NCBI GenBank assembly: GCA_009760855.2
Contig: WPIO01000129.1
Coordinates: 660,001 to 724,000, forward strand
Length of the DNA: 64,000 nt
DNA from: Cristatella mucedo
Lineage: Eukaryota > Bryozoa > Phylactolaemata > Cristatellidae
Direction of reading: 5' to 3'
Both the position numbers and the translations under genes were made by a program. The notes under the pieces were generated by a model. That model had not been told where the DNA came from and ran no database searches. It worked only from the letters and a program-made list of their open reading frames with translations. Shown here one piece after another: positions 39,161 through 51,337 of the stretch. The first letter of the stretch is position 1, and every line of letters begins with the position of its first letter.

Positions 39161-40702
39161 GCAGGCAGGCGGCGACAGACCTTTTGTAGTACGGTATTGC
39201 TCCTTCCCGGCGATACATCTGACGAATCTTCGTCCGGGTGCGGTTCCCAGTCAGCGCCCCTAAAAGCCAAGGCTCTCGCTGAGCTAGCTGATCGTGCCTT
39301 AGTGTTAGGAGAGCGTAGACGTGGTACACAAGCGAAAGTCTAGCAGCTTTGGAGACTCAGCTAAGCGATGCAGGAGTAAGGGGCGGAGATCTGCACTATT
39401 TGTAGCGCCAGTGTGAGTTCGATGGTGCTTTTAATAAATTAAAGACCTCTTTCCTTGTTCGTATCAGTCTTCGGGAAGAACGTACGCACTGTCGTTTGTT
39501 CGCACAGCAGAGAGCCAGCCGATGCCCAACACCGACAGTTTATTACCAAAGAGCGCACGGCTCCCTTCGGCCCATACTCTCGCTCGACTCCCCTTTCACT
39601 CCTCCAGCCCCTTTGTTGACCCCGATGATTCATCGAGGACCGCAACTGTGCAGCGGCCAACCCTGATGGTGAATCCACCATCTGGCCACCAGCTGGTTAC
39701 CGGCCTGTGTCCATTCCACATCACAGGCGGACCACAGCAGTGCACCAGCCCCTTTCGGTGGTGCTTCCAACAGCTCACCAGTGGCTTATCAGAGGAGCCT
39801 GCATACAATACATACATACGTACATACGAACTACACGCACCAAGCAGTCAAACGAGAAGCAACAACCGACGAAGGGTAGTGCATGGATATGCTCGCCATG
39901 CGAAAGGTCATCGCATGGAAGATGAAGATTAACGGTCTCATCGGCACTCATCAAATCAAAGGGAAAATATGGACTCCCATAGATGTCGGGAGAAACTGTG
40001 AGCTGGTGGTGAGAACGATCTTCTGCTCGGGCAGCTTCCCGACACAGATAGGTCAGTTTTGTACGTTTACTAGTGTAACGTAGCGTCTCGAAAGATGCTG
40101 CTGGAGCTCTCTTTAGTGGCTAGCCGCTAGCCCGTGGGCACACCATGATTCGACGACGCTTGCCTTGGCTGTCAGAAGATGCTCGGCTTTTTCTCTCCTT
40201 CTGCGGGGTATCCTCACGTTCGGCAGGCAACGATCGTTCAATGTCAATGCCGGTTGATCGGTCTGCTGGTCTAGCCTAGGTGATGAATACTGTAGCTTTA
40301 TAGGGCCGAAACTCCCGCTTGCAACCTCTGGCTGCTGCTGACGACTGAACAAAGAGCAGTAGCCTCCCGTTTCTAGAGGAGGCCACTGCCACATTCCTTT
40401 TTCTCATACTGGTCGGCGGTGGTCGGCTGAGGCAGATACAGCTATGCGCTTAGGGTTGGCTTGCTACTAAGGACGTGCTTTTTTGCTTTTGTGCGAATCG
40501 GCACTACATCTGCTTGCTTCGATGTGGCCTCGGCGACTAATTAGCTGTACGTTGGGCTGCTTGTTCCGAGAGCCACGCCTCAGCAAGGAGGTTGCACCAG
40601 CTACATTCCTTCCCACTCTAAAGAGCGGCCTCGGGCGACTCCTAGCGTGGTGTGGACCTTTACTTGATTTCTCTGTGTAGCATATCCGAGGACAGCACAT
40701 AA
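39161..40702. other. No secure gene; region before LINE-2f
   Basis: Frames at 39158-39343 plus (61 codons, with ELADRALVLGERRRG) and 39522-39932 plus (136 codons, Pro/Ser/Thr-rich, ATG) could be retroelement ORF1 or gag debris. No zinc knuckle or other diagnostic motif is present. Minus frames overlap them. Nothing further recognised. Confidence 0.3.
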
Positions 40703-41548
40703 ATAGTCACAGCGAAGATAGCAGCGGAATACCCGAAGGAACAGGACCTGCTTAGCATAAGGTGCGATGTCGCCATTAGTCGATACCTACCGGCGGGCCT
40801 TCTCCGGCGGGTCAGTGAGAACCTTCCTGCATCCTGCGTTCGCCCTATCAACAGCTCGGCTATCGAACCTACGACTCCCAAGTTTAAAGCGCTGAATAGT
40901 ACTTGTTGCGGTAGTAGCCCACCCGCCGTAGCGCAGCACGTTATGAAACGTCGTCCGACGGCCGTTACCAAGGTCCAATTCAAATTCAAAGAGCCAGCGT
41001 CCGGCGGGCCGGACGAAAACGGTAGAGAATACGAGCCACTTCATCGCCGTCGCCCAGTTGTCGGACAGCCTCTTAAATTCCGCCTACTAAATGTCCGCTC
41101 GCTAAAATCCAAGGGGTTACTTATCCGCGATCAGGTGGTCCAGGAGAAGCTAGATGCATTTCTGCTTACCGAAACCTGGATGACGCCTTGTTCCGGTAGC
41201 TGTATTTCCGAGACCACTCCACCCGGGTTCTCATTCTGTCAGTCCATGCGTTCTGACAAGGTTGGTGGCGGGGTTGCATTTGTTGTTCGCGATAGTTTTG
41301 CTTTAAAATGTGCAGTTTCTCGCATGGGTCATCGTTTGAATCGGTTGCTATCAGGTTTTCATCAAAGACAATGCCTCTCACTGTTGTGATATACCGTCCT
41401 CCTTCTGGCTGTCTAAACTTATTTATAGAGGAGTTTTCAGAGTTCCTCGCTAAAATATTTGTGCGTGACAGGCCGTTTTGATTGTAGGAGACTTCAATAT
41501 TCACGTTGACAACCCTAGCAACAGCTAAGTCCGCTCATTTCTTGACTT
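40703..41548 (+). pseudogene. LINE-2f ORF2 apurinic endonuclease domain, N-terminal part
   Basis: The frame is open from a stop near 40700; the first Met in it is at 40943. It encodes the start of an APE-type endonuclease: FRLLNVRSLKSKGLLIRDQ, then LDAFLLTETWM, then GGGVAFVVRDS. A frameshift near 41360 and another near 41475 separate IYRPPSG (about 41388) and GDFNIHVDNP (about 41487). In this family the domain nicks target DNA before reverse transcription. The C-terminal half of the endonuclease, expected to include an SDH motif, is missing. The sequence changes to unrelated DNA at about 41550. Confidence 0.75.
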
Positions 41549-42631
41549 GTAGTTCAAGCCTGCGAAACAGCGGCTTGTGCGAGGCGACAGACAGTGAGAC
41601 TGCGAACGGAGGAGGGCGGCGGCGTCCTCGGGGAGGGCGGCGGCATCCGCGTACCGCCTTCCTCGCGGACGCCGCCGTCTTCCACGCGGACGCCGTCTTC
41701 CACGCCTTCCAGCGGCGTCCGCGAGGAAGGCAGCGGCGTCCGTGAGGAAGGCAGTCGTGTGTCTTGCTGCTCCGTGCCTTGTGCAATAAACCGTTGGTGT
41801 GGTTCATCGGCTCTCTGATCGGCGAACCAAACGACTATTTTGTGGGATGGAGCCGATGACGCCCTGGGAGATGTCTTGTGCAGCGTCCCTAGGCTTTGAT
41901 GGCTTCGGAGACTTCGTTGGCTGGCTGCTGAACTTCAAGAGGGAGATCGAGAAAAGTGGCTACGAAGTGAGTGAGAGCCACTTGTTTTTGCTCCTTGCGA
42001 TGCAAGGCGGGGCCTTCACGTTTGCCTCGAGGCTCCCGCAGGCAGTTCAGGATGACTGTGCCAAGCTTCGTGAGGCCCTAGTGAAGGCATTCACCTCGCC
42101 GGCCGGTAGAGCACGATTGCTGCACGCTGATCGGGTAAAGGCTGGTTGGACTGAGAGGGCCGACAGGAGCGACCGGAAGCTGCAGCAGCGATCGCCGACT
42201 GTGTGCCGGGCGACAGAGGTTTGTCAGGCTGCCACGCCGTGGCGGCCGGCAACGGCTCTCAAAGCGATGACGGTTGGTCAGGCTTCGATGGTGTTCCACG
42301 AAACAACGGCGTTGTGCGAGACAACGATCAGCGGTGTAGCTAAGGCCACAGAGAGTAAGACGATGCACGGAGAGTCGGCGGCGTCCGCGACGGAGTCGAC
42401 GGCGTCCGCCACAGAGTCAGTGGCCTGCGATGCAGAGCAAGCCGTGACGGTGACGTTGGCCTGCGAGCAGTCGGTGGGCTGTGACGTGGCCTAGGCCGGA
42501 GTGTGTGCAGCACGGGGAGTCAGCACAGGACGGCGAGACTGTCCAGGAAGGAGAGTTTGTGCTGGATGCAGAGACTGTGCAGACCGAAGATTCCGCACAG
42601 GCCGGAGAGTCTGTGCAGCACGGGAAAAATT
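41549..42631 (+). pseudogene. Gag-like retrotransposon fragment inside LINE-2f
   Basis: About 1.1 kb of foreign sequence lies between the LINE endonuclease and RT parts. It holds an ATG frame starting MEPMTPWEMSCAA (about 41848) and running to 42494. Its first ~90 residues read like an LTR-retrotransposon Gag capsid: FVGWLLNFKREIEKSGYE, LLLAMQGGAFTFASRL, QDDCAKLREALVKAF. The C-terminal part is repetitive (SATESTASATES). After the stop at 42494 a +1 frame continues with GESAQDGETVQEGE-like repeats to about 42655. Upstream are GC-rich short repeats (41640-41760) and an AATAAA at about 41786, as in an LTR. No protease or polymerase part is present. The gag assignment rests on pattern similarity. 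Confidence 0.45.
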
Positions 42632-44480
42632 GTGCCCATTCGTGCCTCCATTAAGCCCCCTCCGACCAAAGCAATCGTCGTTCCTCAACCTGTGACCTTC
42701 CTTAAAAGGTTCTCCGACGTTTCTGCAAGCGATGTGGCTGCCTTAATAAGGTCTAGCAAAAAGAGCTCGTCTCCTGAAGACCTTATACCTTCATCTCTGT
42801 GGTCTTCACTAGCAGACCAACTTAGCCCTGCCATAACCAAAATTTTTAATGCTTCTTTGAGAAGAGGGGTCGTCCCCAAGTTCTTCAAATCGGCAATCGT
42901 TAGACCTATTCTTAAAAAGCCTGGATTAGACACGTAGGTCCTAGCAAACTATCGCCCAGTTTCCCTTCTTCCGTTCTTATCAAAGATTCTTAAAAAAAAT
43001 TGTTGCTAAGCAGCTGGTTGAGCACATTGATAATAATGTAATGTCAGAAACATTTCAATCTGGGTTCAAGAGGCAGCACTCCACTGAAACTGCTCTCCTC
43101 CGTGTTAACAATGACATTCTACGTGGCAACGACGACGGGAATGTCACTGCCCTAGCTCTGCTAGATCTGTCAACTGCCTTCGACACCATTGATCACGAAG
43201 TTCTGCTTGAACGATTGAGAACAACAATCGGTCTGGCAGACGAAGCACTGGCATTGTTTAAATCATACTTGTCTGATCGTGTTCAATCCGTGTCGTGTGG
43301 GGGTCAGGTCTCAGACACGAGAAGGGTCACCTGTGGAGTCCCTCAAGGGTCGCTGTTCTCCATTTATACACAACCTCTGGGAAAAGTGATTAAGGCTCAC
43401 GGAATAGGATATCACTTCTATGCTGACGATACTCAGTTATATTTGTCATCCAAACCGTCGGAATCTGCTGCGGCAACTGAGAAACTGAATTCTTGCCTTG
43501 CCGATATTCGATCCTGGATGTCGGAAAACTTCTTGAAATTAAGTGTTGATAAAACCGAACTGCTGCTCATAGGACACCCTAAGCGTGTGGCTGGTTTAAA
43601 AGGCTTTGCTGTTCTAATAGGTGATGCTATTGTGCGACCACCATCACCACGTGCTCAAAATTTAGGTGTCGTGTTCGACAGCTGCCTCAATTTCGAAAGC
43701 TTCATTCAGAAGACTGCCTCTACAGCTAGCCATCACATCCAATCCCTATCCAAGATTAGGAGCTGTCTCCCACAGTGGCTTGTAAAAAATTTAACTAGCT
43801 CTTTAGTTCTGTCTCGGCTTGATTTTTATAATTTCCTTTTGGCTGGGCTGCAAAAGAAAGCTATTATGCCACTACAGCGGACAATGAACATGGCTACAAG
43901 GCTAGTCTTCAAGTCCCAGCGGTTTGAGCACGTGTCTCCTTTGCTGAAAGAGCTAGGATGGTTGCCGGTTGAGCAAAGGATACAGAGCAAAGTTCTTACG
44001 CTGACCCACAAGGCCCGCCACGGCTTGGCTCCTTCGTACCTAGCTGAACTGCTGCATCAGTTTCAGCCTGTTCGCGCCCTCAGGTCCTGTGTGGACAATA
44101 AATTAGCTGTCCCATTCCTCCGCTTACAGACAGTTGGCGACGGAAGCTTTAGCTCTGCAGGTCCTAGACTGTGGAGCTCGCTTCCACAATTCTTACGCAA
44201 CGACAACTACTCTCCTACTGCCGACTATGGCACATCCTTTTTAGCGGTCCTGAGCTGCTACTTCCATGCTACTCACTACCTCAACTGCTCTCCTGACTTT
44301 GCTATGCTTCCCAATTTCTCTTTGTTGCGTGAGACGAAGTCTGTTGGCTACCGAATGCGTACCGAAAGCCGCTTAGGCTGTGGGTGCGCTATACAAACTC
44401 TCCTGCGTAACACCCACATGGTCTGTATGACTTTGTGGAGTTACAGACGGAGATACATCACATTACACTTATACGTGTTC
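42632..44480 (+). pseudogene. LINE-2f reverse transcriptase and 3' UTR
   Basis: The best RT copy of this family. 42632-42937 carries the finger region (PEDLIPSSLW, VPKFFKSAIVRPILKKPG) and ends at a TAG. NYRPVSLLPFLSKIL follows, and a run of eight A near 42990 shifts the frame. The 494-codon frame 43041-44525 then contains LLDLSTAFDTIDHEVL, GVPQGS, FYADDTQLYLS (YADD at 43419-43430) and KLSVDKTELLLIGHP. Between GVPQGS and LFSIYT the usual VLGPL-type residues are deleted (15 bases). The 3' UTR ends near 44470 at GAGATACATCACATTACAC. Frameshift, stop and deletion make it inactive. The frame beyond about 44240 is UTR. Confidence 0.85.
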
Positions 44481-45175
44481 TTAACTATGGATATTATTCA
44501 TTTGGCAAACATCTGGGTCCTGTAAGAGAGGATCAAGGAGAAATGACACGCCAAATCATAGCATGTTTTGGCGCCAGCTGTGGTTAGTATCCATAGGTGG
44601 TTTCTGCACAGCTGCACAAAGAGCTGATCTGTAAACCCACATTCTCTTGCAATTCATTAGCCGAAGGGTTCTAGAAGCCTTTGACCTCCATCCTCCAGAA
44701 AACGACTAGGATGTGCAATACTGTGCACCGCATAGAATTCCCTTTTTAGCGCCCCTCTACGTCTGGTGGTTCCTTTTGGAGACTGACCTCGAAGTAGGGA
44801 GTCACGGGTGCGCTACCCAGCACGCCCCTTTAGCCCGTTCCCCGGAAACATGCGATTGAATCTTTTAAAATCAAACAGTATGGTCTCGTGAAAACTAACT
44901 TGTATGCAAGTGGAAAGAACGCGGCCCAGCTTTTTAGACTCCCCTCGAGAAAAATCTAGAATAATTTTCACTGTGAGAGAGTCTTAACCTCAGCGCTATC
45001 AGAACATAGTCCATAAAAATTCTGGGACGGCTTCAATAAACAGACTGGATAACCCTACTTGGAGAGTCTGAAGCATCGCCCTCGATATCCTGGCCGGCAG
45101 GCTTTAGAATCGCATAGTTGGAAGTCGGTCGGTATATTCCTGGAAAACTGCCGCCCTTTTTTCCTTTATTGTTTT
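44481..45175. other. No supported gene
   Basis: No frame of note and no repeat family recognised. Confidence 0.5.
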
Positions 45176-45179
45176 TTTA

Positions 45180-45645
45180 TCATAGATTCTAGAAAAGATT
45201 GTCCCTAAGAAGCTTTTAGCAAACATTGAAAAGAATGCCTACTGAGAAGAATTTCACTGGGGATTCAAGAGACACCACTCGACTGAAACTACTCTCGAAC
45301 GTGTAAGCTACGACACTCCGTGCAGTAACGATGACGGGAATGTAATTGCCCTGGTGTTTCTGTATCTATCAGCTGCCTTCGACACTATTGATCGAGATAT
45401 CCTACTCGAACGATTCAGAATATTGATGCTACTTCCATGCTGATCACTTCCTCGCCTGCTCTCCTGACTCAACTTTGTGTCTCACTTTCACTTTGTTTCG
45501 TAAGATGAAGTCTGTTGGCTGCTCCTTGCGTATCGAAGGCTGCTTAACTTTGAGAGGGCAGCACAAGACTCTCCTGAGTAACAGCCACTTAGTCTTTGGT
45601 ACTATGTGAAGTTAATGACGGAGATTCATTTTATTTCATAAGCCA
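45180..45645 (+). pseudogene. LINE-2f internally deleted copy
   Basis: The left part (45180-45425) reads as RT fingers and first palm motif (GFKRHHSTETTLERV-like, then LSAAFDTIDRDILLERFR-like). At about 45425 it jumps directly into the 3' UTR (CTACTTCCATGCTGATCACT), which runs to about 45645. The catalytic core is deleted. Confidence 0.75.
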
Positions 45646-45949
45646 ACAGCAACCAAACCACAGAAAGTATTTGAGTAGATCAACATCGACCGCGCATGAT
45701 TGGTTCTTCCAACAAGATCGGTGCATCTGTATATAGGGCGACATCAAAGCACAACGGGGTTTACACTACGACTATTCTGAATAGACTTCGGGTGTTCTTC
45801 AATACCCTCCGTTGCGTTTCCCGTGATCTTGGTGCAATCTTAATGTCTCCTTATTGAGGGCTTTGCTTATAATAGTGTCCCCATTGTGATTGTCAGAAGT
45901 AGGCATGGTTGCTAGCAGTAAGAGAAGTAGATTGCTCCTTATGAACCAT

Positions 45950-46150
45950 CGCTCACTTTTAGATCTCTATATTATCTTGCTCTGGCTGCCCTGTGCAAAA
46001 TATTTCCAAACCATGCTACGCAGCGAGCCACCCTTTCTCCTGACTCTAGTCGTTGAACGGTACCTCAAATAGTTGGAGACCGCGCCTTTAGCTCGTATGC
46101 TCCCAAAGCCTGGAAATAACTGCTGACAATTGTCACGACATCCCTAACTT
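45950..46150 (+). repeat. LINE-1f C-terminal fragment, decayed
   Basis: The pieces TTGGAGACCGCGCCTTTAGC, TCGTATGCTCCCAAAGCCTG and GACATCCCTAACTTAAAG correspond to the FGDRAFSSYAPKAWN to TSLT region of LINE-1f ORF2. Both ends are lost. Confidence 0.5.
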
Positions 46151-46647
46151 AAAGTGGCCACAAACGTATAGGGATTAGTGAGTTATGAACACTTCAGTTT
46201 AGAAGAACGCGTGCAAAGCGAAGGCAAGACTACCAGCATGCGTAAGAGTTTCCTTGAAGCCATATACTATTGGCTTCAAGCCCAGCGAAGGTCAGGACTT
46301 GTCAATGTAATATCCTTTCTCTGTTAATCTCAGATTAATGATGAGTGCACATGCAGAGGTAGGATGCTGTCACAGACACGAACACTACCAAGTTATGTTT
46401 AGGGAATCACAGACTCGCCCTTCTATATAGCAGAAACTAAACAAGTAAGCACAGCTGAACTTGAACATCACTCAGACTGTGTTACTCGCTGAAAGCCTGG
46501 ATACCCGTTTTCATGCCCGTTTCTATTTAATCTGAGTTATCATTTAGCTGTAATCCTTTCCTACTTCTGAATTTTTTGAAAAAGCAATGATGAATCTTGT
46601 TTAGAGGCAAATTTCCTTGTACAATAGTCAAGGGAATGGCTTTTGGC
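46151..46647. other. No supported gene
   Basis: Nothing recognised. Confidence 0.5.
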
Positions 46648-48560
46648 ATAATAATAATTATAATGCACTTGATAAAGCGCCCTCAGAGAACTTAATCTCT
46701 CTCTAGGCGATTTACATTTGCTGCAAAGGGAAATTCAATTGAATGGTGAGTAAAATCATGCTTGATAAATAAACAAAATGAATAACATGGTTAGGGGTGA
46801 CATGCACAGGGCCAGCATGCAAATGTGGTTTGTGGCAGCATGCACAGTGTCAGCACGCATAAGCACACCATGGACGAATCACAGGGACCCACTAAATGCT
46901 GTCCTAAATAGGCGTGTTTTGAAGTTCCTTTCAAACGTGGTCAGGTCAGTGGATGTTCTGACGCAGGTCGGGACGGAGTACCTGGCTTTGGGAACATACG
47001 AACTAAATGCACGGTCTCCAAAGGATTTGAGGTTTGTACGGAGTATTTGTAGACTGTTGGATTCCGAAGAGCAGGTGGTACTATGCTTGGCCTGATAGGG
47101 GACTATATCTAAGAGATAGGCTGGAGCCAAAGAATGAAGGGACCTAAAAATGAGAGACAAAACCTTGAAGTCAATCCGTTGCTTGACTGGTAGCCAGTGC
47201 AGGTCGGCGAGAAGTGAAGTAATGTGGCAACTGCGACGCTCACGACAGACAAGCCTAGCTGCAGAGTTTTGCACCAGCTGCAATCGCCTGATCGCACATG
47301 CCGGTAGGCAAGCGAGCAGTGAGTTGCAAAAGTCGAGACGGGATGTCACGAATGCATGGACCAACTTAGATGTGGTATCCTTATCTAAACAAACCCGAAC
47401 TTTAGCAATATTATGAAGCTGAAAATAGGCAGATTTGACTGCGGAGCTGATGTGGTCGTCTAACGAGAGGTCGCTTTGGAATATGACACCTAGATTTCGA
47501 GCTGATTCAACTGGAGATATGCTGGCAGAGCCAATTTTGAGCGTCAGCTTTCTAATTTGTGAATAACACTGGGTTCGCCCATAACTAGTAAGTTAGTTTT
47601 ATCGTCATTTCGAGCCCCGAGGCATATGTGAAGCGCCTGAATGGAGATTCAGTTCTCTTAGGGTGCAATATAAATGAATTATTATAAATTATTATTAGAA
47701 AATTTGCTGCCATCCATGTGCGGATGTCCTCAATACATGCAGCAAGTGAGTTGAGAGAATTTGAGGTGCTCAAAGGCTGTGAGGGATCAAAGCAAAGGTA
47801 CAACTGATTGTCATCCAAATAAAAGTGAAAGTCTAGATTGTGCTCAAAAATCACATCAGCAAGAGAGAGCGTATAAACCGTGAAAAGAACCGGACCTAGC
47901 ACGGAGCCCCGAGGTATGCCATATTTCAGAGGTACCTCAGATGATCTTTGTCCATTCACGTCAATACTCTGGAGTCTCCCACTGAGATAGGACCTGAACT
48001 ACTGCAGAGCAGTGCCAGTAATGCCCAGGCGAGATGAGAGCCGCTCTAGAAGAATTTTGCGATCGATGGTATCAAAAGCTGCCGAAAGATCGAGCAAAAC
48101 AAGCAGAGACACTCTACCCATGTCTGCATTCCTAAGTAGGTCGTTGTATACCCTAAGCAATGCTGACTCTGAGGAGTGATTAGCTCTAAAGTCAGACTGG
48201 AACTTACTAGCAAGGTGGGAGGTTTCGATATATGAGTTTAGCTGGTCTGCCACGACCCGTTCCAGTGTCTTTGATAAGAATGGTAGAAGGGAGACTGGGC
48301 GGTAGTTGCTTAAGTTCTCTTTGTCTTTTGTCGATTTCTTGAGAAGTGGCCTGACTACAGCTTTTTTGAAAGGCGCTGGGACATGACCTGAGGTTTATGA
48401 CATATTAATGATGCTAGTTATGCATGGCAGCAGCAGATCAATGCAACCTATGAGCAGGGCAGTGGGAATAGGGTCCTTCATTGCAGCTCATTTGCAAATT
48501 AAAGTACGAGTGTGCGAAATGACATGGGATGTGGTGGATGGATCAAATCCAAGGTGGAAA
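46648..48560 (-). pseudogene. LINE-1f longest copy, antisense, RT through tail
   Basis: Read on the minus strand from about 48560: finger region (LDPIPTALL-like, KAVVRPLLKKS, NYRPVSLLPFLSKTLERV), then frame 48253-47999 with FQSDFRANHSSESALLRV and LLDLSAAFDTIDRKILLER. Frame 47959-47585 carries VPLKYGIPRGSVLGPVLF and a degraded HFYLDDNQLYL, in which the catalytic YADD has become YLDD. Frame 47364-46879 is the C-terminal region. The 3' UTR, stem-loop and tail end at 46648. It is split by a SINE-A and several frameshifts. This is the copy to use for a consensus. Confidence 0.85.
47610..47697 (+). repeat. SINE-A inserted in LINE-1f
   Basis: It starts within the B-box (TCGAGCCCCGAGGCATATGT), has the full tail stem-loop, and ends AATGAATTATTATAAATTATT. 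The LINE sequence on either side (ATCGTCATT and TTTGCTGCCATCC) is interrupted at the ORF2 region around WMAANF, with a few LINE bases lost. Confidence 0.8.
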
Positions 48561-48667
48561 CAATATCCACTCATAAATCAAGCACGGCAACGCCAACGTA
48601 AATTTAGCCTAAATAAAATAGATTTCAGTGGATTGCGGTAACTCGTCGAACCTGAGAACCAGTAATG

Positions 48668-48845
48668 ACTGATGGTAAAAGGTGCTAGTGTTAGCCTACG
48701 GCTAAGGGGGGGGGGTCTCTCTTCACGACCTTCACCTTTGGTAGTGGGCTCGAGTTGCTCACTGCATGTGGTGGTGATGGCCTTTGAGATAGTTTCTCCC
48801 GCTACATGAACGAGGCTGTTGAATCAGCTAACCATTAAGGTTGCC
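48668..48845 (+). repeat. SINE-B copy
   Basis: A head with CTTCACGACCTTCACC and TGGGCTCGAG, the core GTGGTGGTGATGGCCTTTGA, then CTCCCGCTACATGAACGAGG and TTGAATCAGCTAACC. A run of G (about nine) lies within the head. Confidence 0.6.
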
Positions 48846-49059
48846 CCCAGTGACGGCTGGTTTCCCTCTTTAAGTACAAACACTGAAAACCCCCAGTAAG
48901 CGTTTGTCACATCTAGGCTACCTTCACATCTTGCTATATGTGCTCATCTATCTTCACATCTTGCTATTACATCACATCTTGCTAGTTGCGACGACCAAGA
49001 GAAGCGAATCTGTTAAATATACGAATCAGTTAACATACACTTGTAATAAGCTATGTTAG

Positions 49060-49299
49060 TTAGTATATAGCTAGTCTGCTAGTGAATCTCTCAGTCACTG
49101 AAGTCAGCTTTATAATCTTATTCGATGGGGTAATCATAGTACTAATACTAGAGTACAGCAACGATGAAACTTCAAGGCTTATCTGCTTATTTATTTCTTC
49201 AAAAATTGACCATCGTATTCCTGCGGCATGTGCTCTCTGCAGAGTGACCTCTTTGTTGTCACCAAAAGTTTTGACTTTCATTACATCTCCTGGCCTCAA
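49060..49299 (-). CDS. Hypothetical 79-codon frame
   Basis: A minus ATG frame of balanced composition: RPGDVMKVKTFGDNKEVTL near the start, then GIRWSIFEEINKQISLEV. The composition is more protein-like than most frames in this region, but no family is recognised and there are no convincing flanking exons. It may be a transposon-derived exon. Confidence 0.2.
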   Translation of the reverse strand: MRPGDVMKVKTFGDNKEVTLQRAHAAGIRWSIFEEINKQISLEVSSLLYSSISTMITPSNKIIKLTSVTERFTSRLAIY

Positions 49300-49489
49300 A
49301 ACATTTAAAAAAGGTTTAAACGAGCCTACTTCTCACAATTGCTGTGTCCTTGTGAATCATCCTTTATGTGCTTTTTCGTACAGAAACTGTGAGGGTTACC
49401 ACTAGTAATACTTACATATTGGCGATATGTATGCCAACTCTAAACAAGTATGCTTGTTGACCTTACAAATGTACGTACACACTACACAC

Positions 49490-49670
49490 CTGTTCATTAC
49501 AACATTTGGTGGGTCTTTGTGATTCGTTCTTCGTGTGCATGTGCGTTCTTACACTACGCCTGCTAATTGATGATATTACCACCAATAACTAGGTAATGCT
49601 TTCTATACAGCATCTGTAAAGTGCTTAGAGAGAGATTCAGTTCTCTGAGGGAATTATACATATGTATTAA
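49490..49670 (+). repeat. LINE-1f 3' UTR and tail, sense
   Basis: TTGTGATTCGTTCTTCGTGT, then CAGCATCTGTAAAGTGCTTA and GAGATTCAGTTCTCTGAGG match the LINE-1f 3' end with moderate divergence. Confidence 0.6.
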
Positions 49671-51337
49671 TATAATCATTACCATATAAGTACCTATAGC
49701 AATTTGATCAGGTTTTCTTTGAAGTATATTAAAGTGCCTATAAAGAGGTAAAGGTTAGATTAAAGCACACTAGAAATGTACTATTGTTATTATTATTATA
49801 CGACCGAAATTTGCAGGGACCTGAACTGGCTTTTTGTGGGGCAAACAATAAATTATACAGTAGTATTGTCACGCAGGATGTTATGAAGAACTAGGAAAAA
49901 CAACGCAAAAACAGAATTAGACAAAGGTTGAGCCAGGTCGACACTTTAAGAGAAAGTCAATTAAAAGAAAGGTGTTGAGGCTTTTTGAGAGGAAGAAAAC
50001 CACCTGATCCGCCCCTTTATATGAATCCAGAAGAAGTCTCATCCAGAAGTCTCATACCCACTGGGGCAAAAGTAGCTATACGTTTTAAAACTGGCTTTTA
50101 AATTCTTCTGCTAGATTTATTGGAATTGTGACTAGAAAAGAGAAATTGATAGACAAAATTAAAAAAGCCTATTCCAGTTTTCTTACTAGTCTGAGACAGT
50201 GGTGTGAACTGAAAATACGGTACCTCATGGAATTTATTTTCTTGTTTTTAATGATGTTGGAGGTTTTTAGTGGATGCTGGACATTATCAATGGATGCTGG
50301 AAGTGGTTGCCATTTATTGCTTCCGCTATGCCATATTAGCTAATGGGCCCCAAAGAGTCTCAAACAGCCAATGAGTAGCTGTACATACCTTATTATTGAT
50401 TATAGTGGCACATTCGGCAAAATAAGCAAGATAAACCTTTTTGCTCAGGTTTTGATGACATAACTATACCAATTATCTTACCTTAATCTGAAAGCACTGG
50501 CAAATTCGTAACCCCCATTGCAAAGAAGTAAAGTGCTATCTTTTTGTTCCAATCCCCGCGACTTCTTCTAATCCACCCACGTGACTGCTGTGCTGACAGT
50601 CTCTGCTCATCTGCTGTCTCTTGAGATCCCCTTTGCTCGATTACCTTTGCACGGTCGCCTTTTATAAGTCACCAACGGTTGGTACTTAAATCGTTCTTCT
50701 AGCGTTCGTTACGACTCAGTTCGTAGATACAAACACCAACTAACGAACAAATCTTTGGCCACTACGTAACCGCATCAGGTTGCCAATCTTGTTTATACTA
50801 GCACCTATTAAAATCGTTCGATACAACGTGGGATTCACTTGTGATGGCATGAAAGAAAGTGAACGTAACGAATTTTTGACACCTCTTAATGCAAATTTTG
50901 AATGCACTTCAGTGCCAGCCACTAGGAGTTTCCTCGATTCAATCGCCTCTGAGGCATGTGCAGTTTACATAATCTCAGGTGAAAGGGCCAGCCTGCTGTA
51001 TATACATGCAAAACGAATTTATCTCTAACAACTCCACGAAAAAAAAATGTGAATCTTCCGAAGTACTTTTACTGCAGTTGACACGTAATAATGCTCGGGG
51101 CTGCATAGTGGTCTAGCTACAGTCTATCTTTCTACTGCGAAAGAAAATGGATGAGCTATCGAGACCATTACGAGCAAGATTGATGCCTCATCAGGGAGAA
51201 GGAATTGGTACTTGTTTAAGTTGGCAGCTATTACATATACTCATGGTAGTCAGGCATGGGGAGTGCAATAAAAAGGGTTGTGACCAAACAAGACTATAAT
51301 TATGAGGTGATTAATACGAATTATAATTCATTTATAT
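49671..51337. other. AT-rich, no secure gene
   Basis: Plus frames at 50128-50343 and 50780-51028 (non-ATG start; YNVGFTCDGMKESERNEFL region) have ordinary composition but no recognised domain. A minus frame overlaps the second. Possible decayed exons. Confidence 0.25.
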
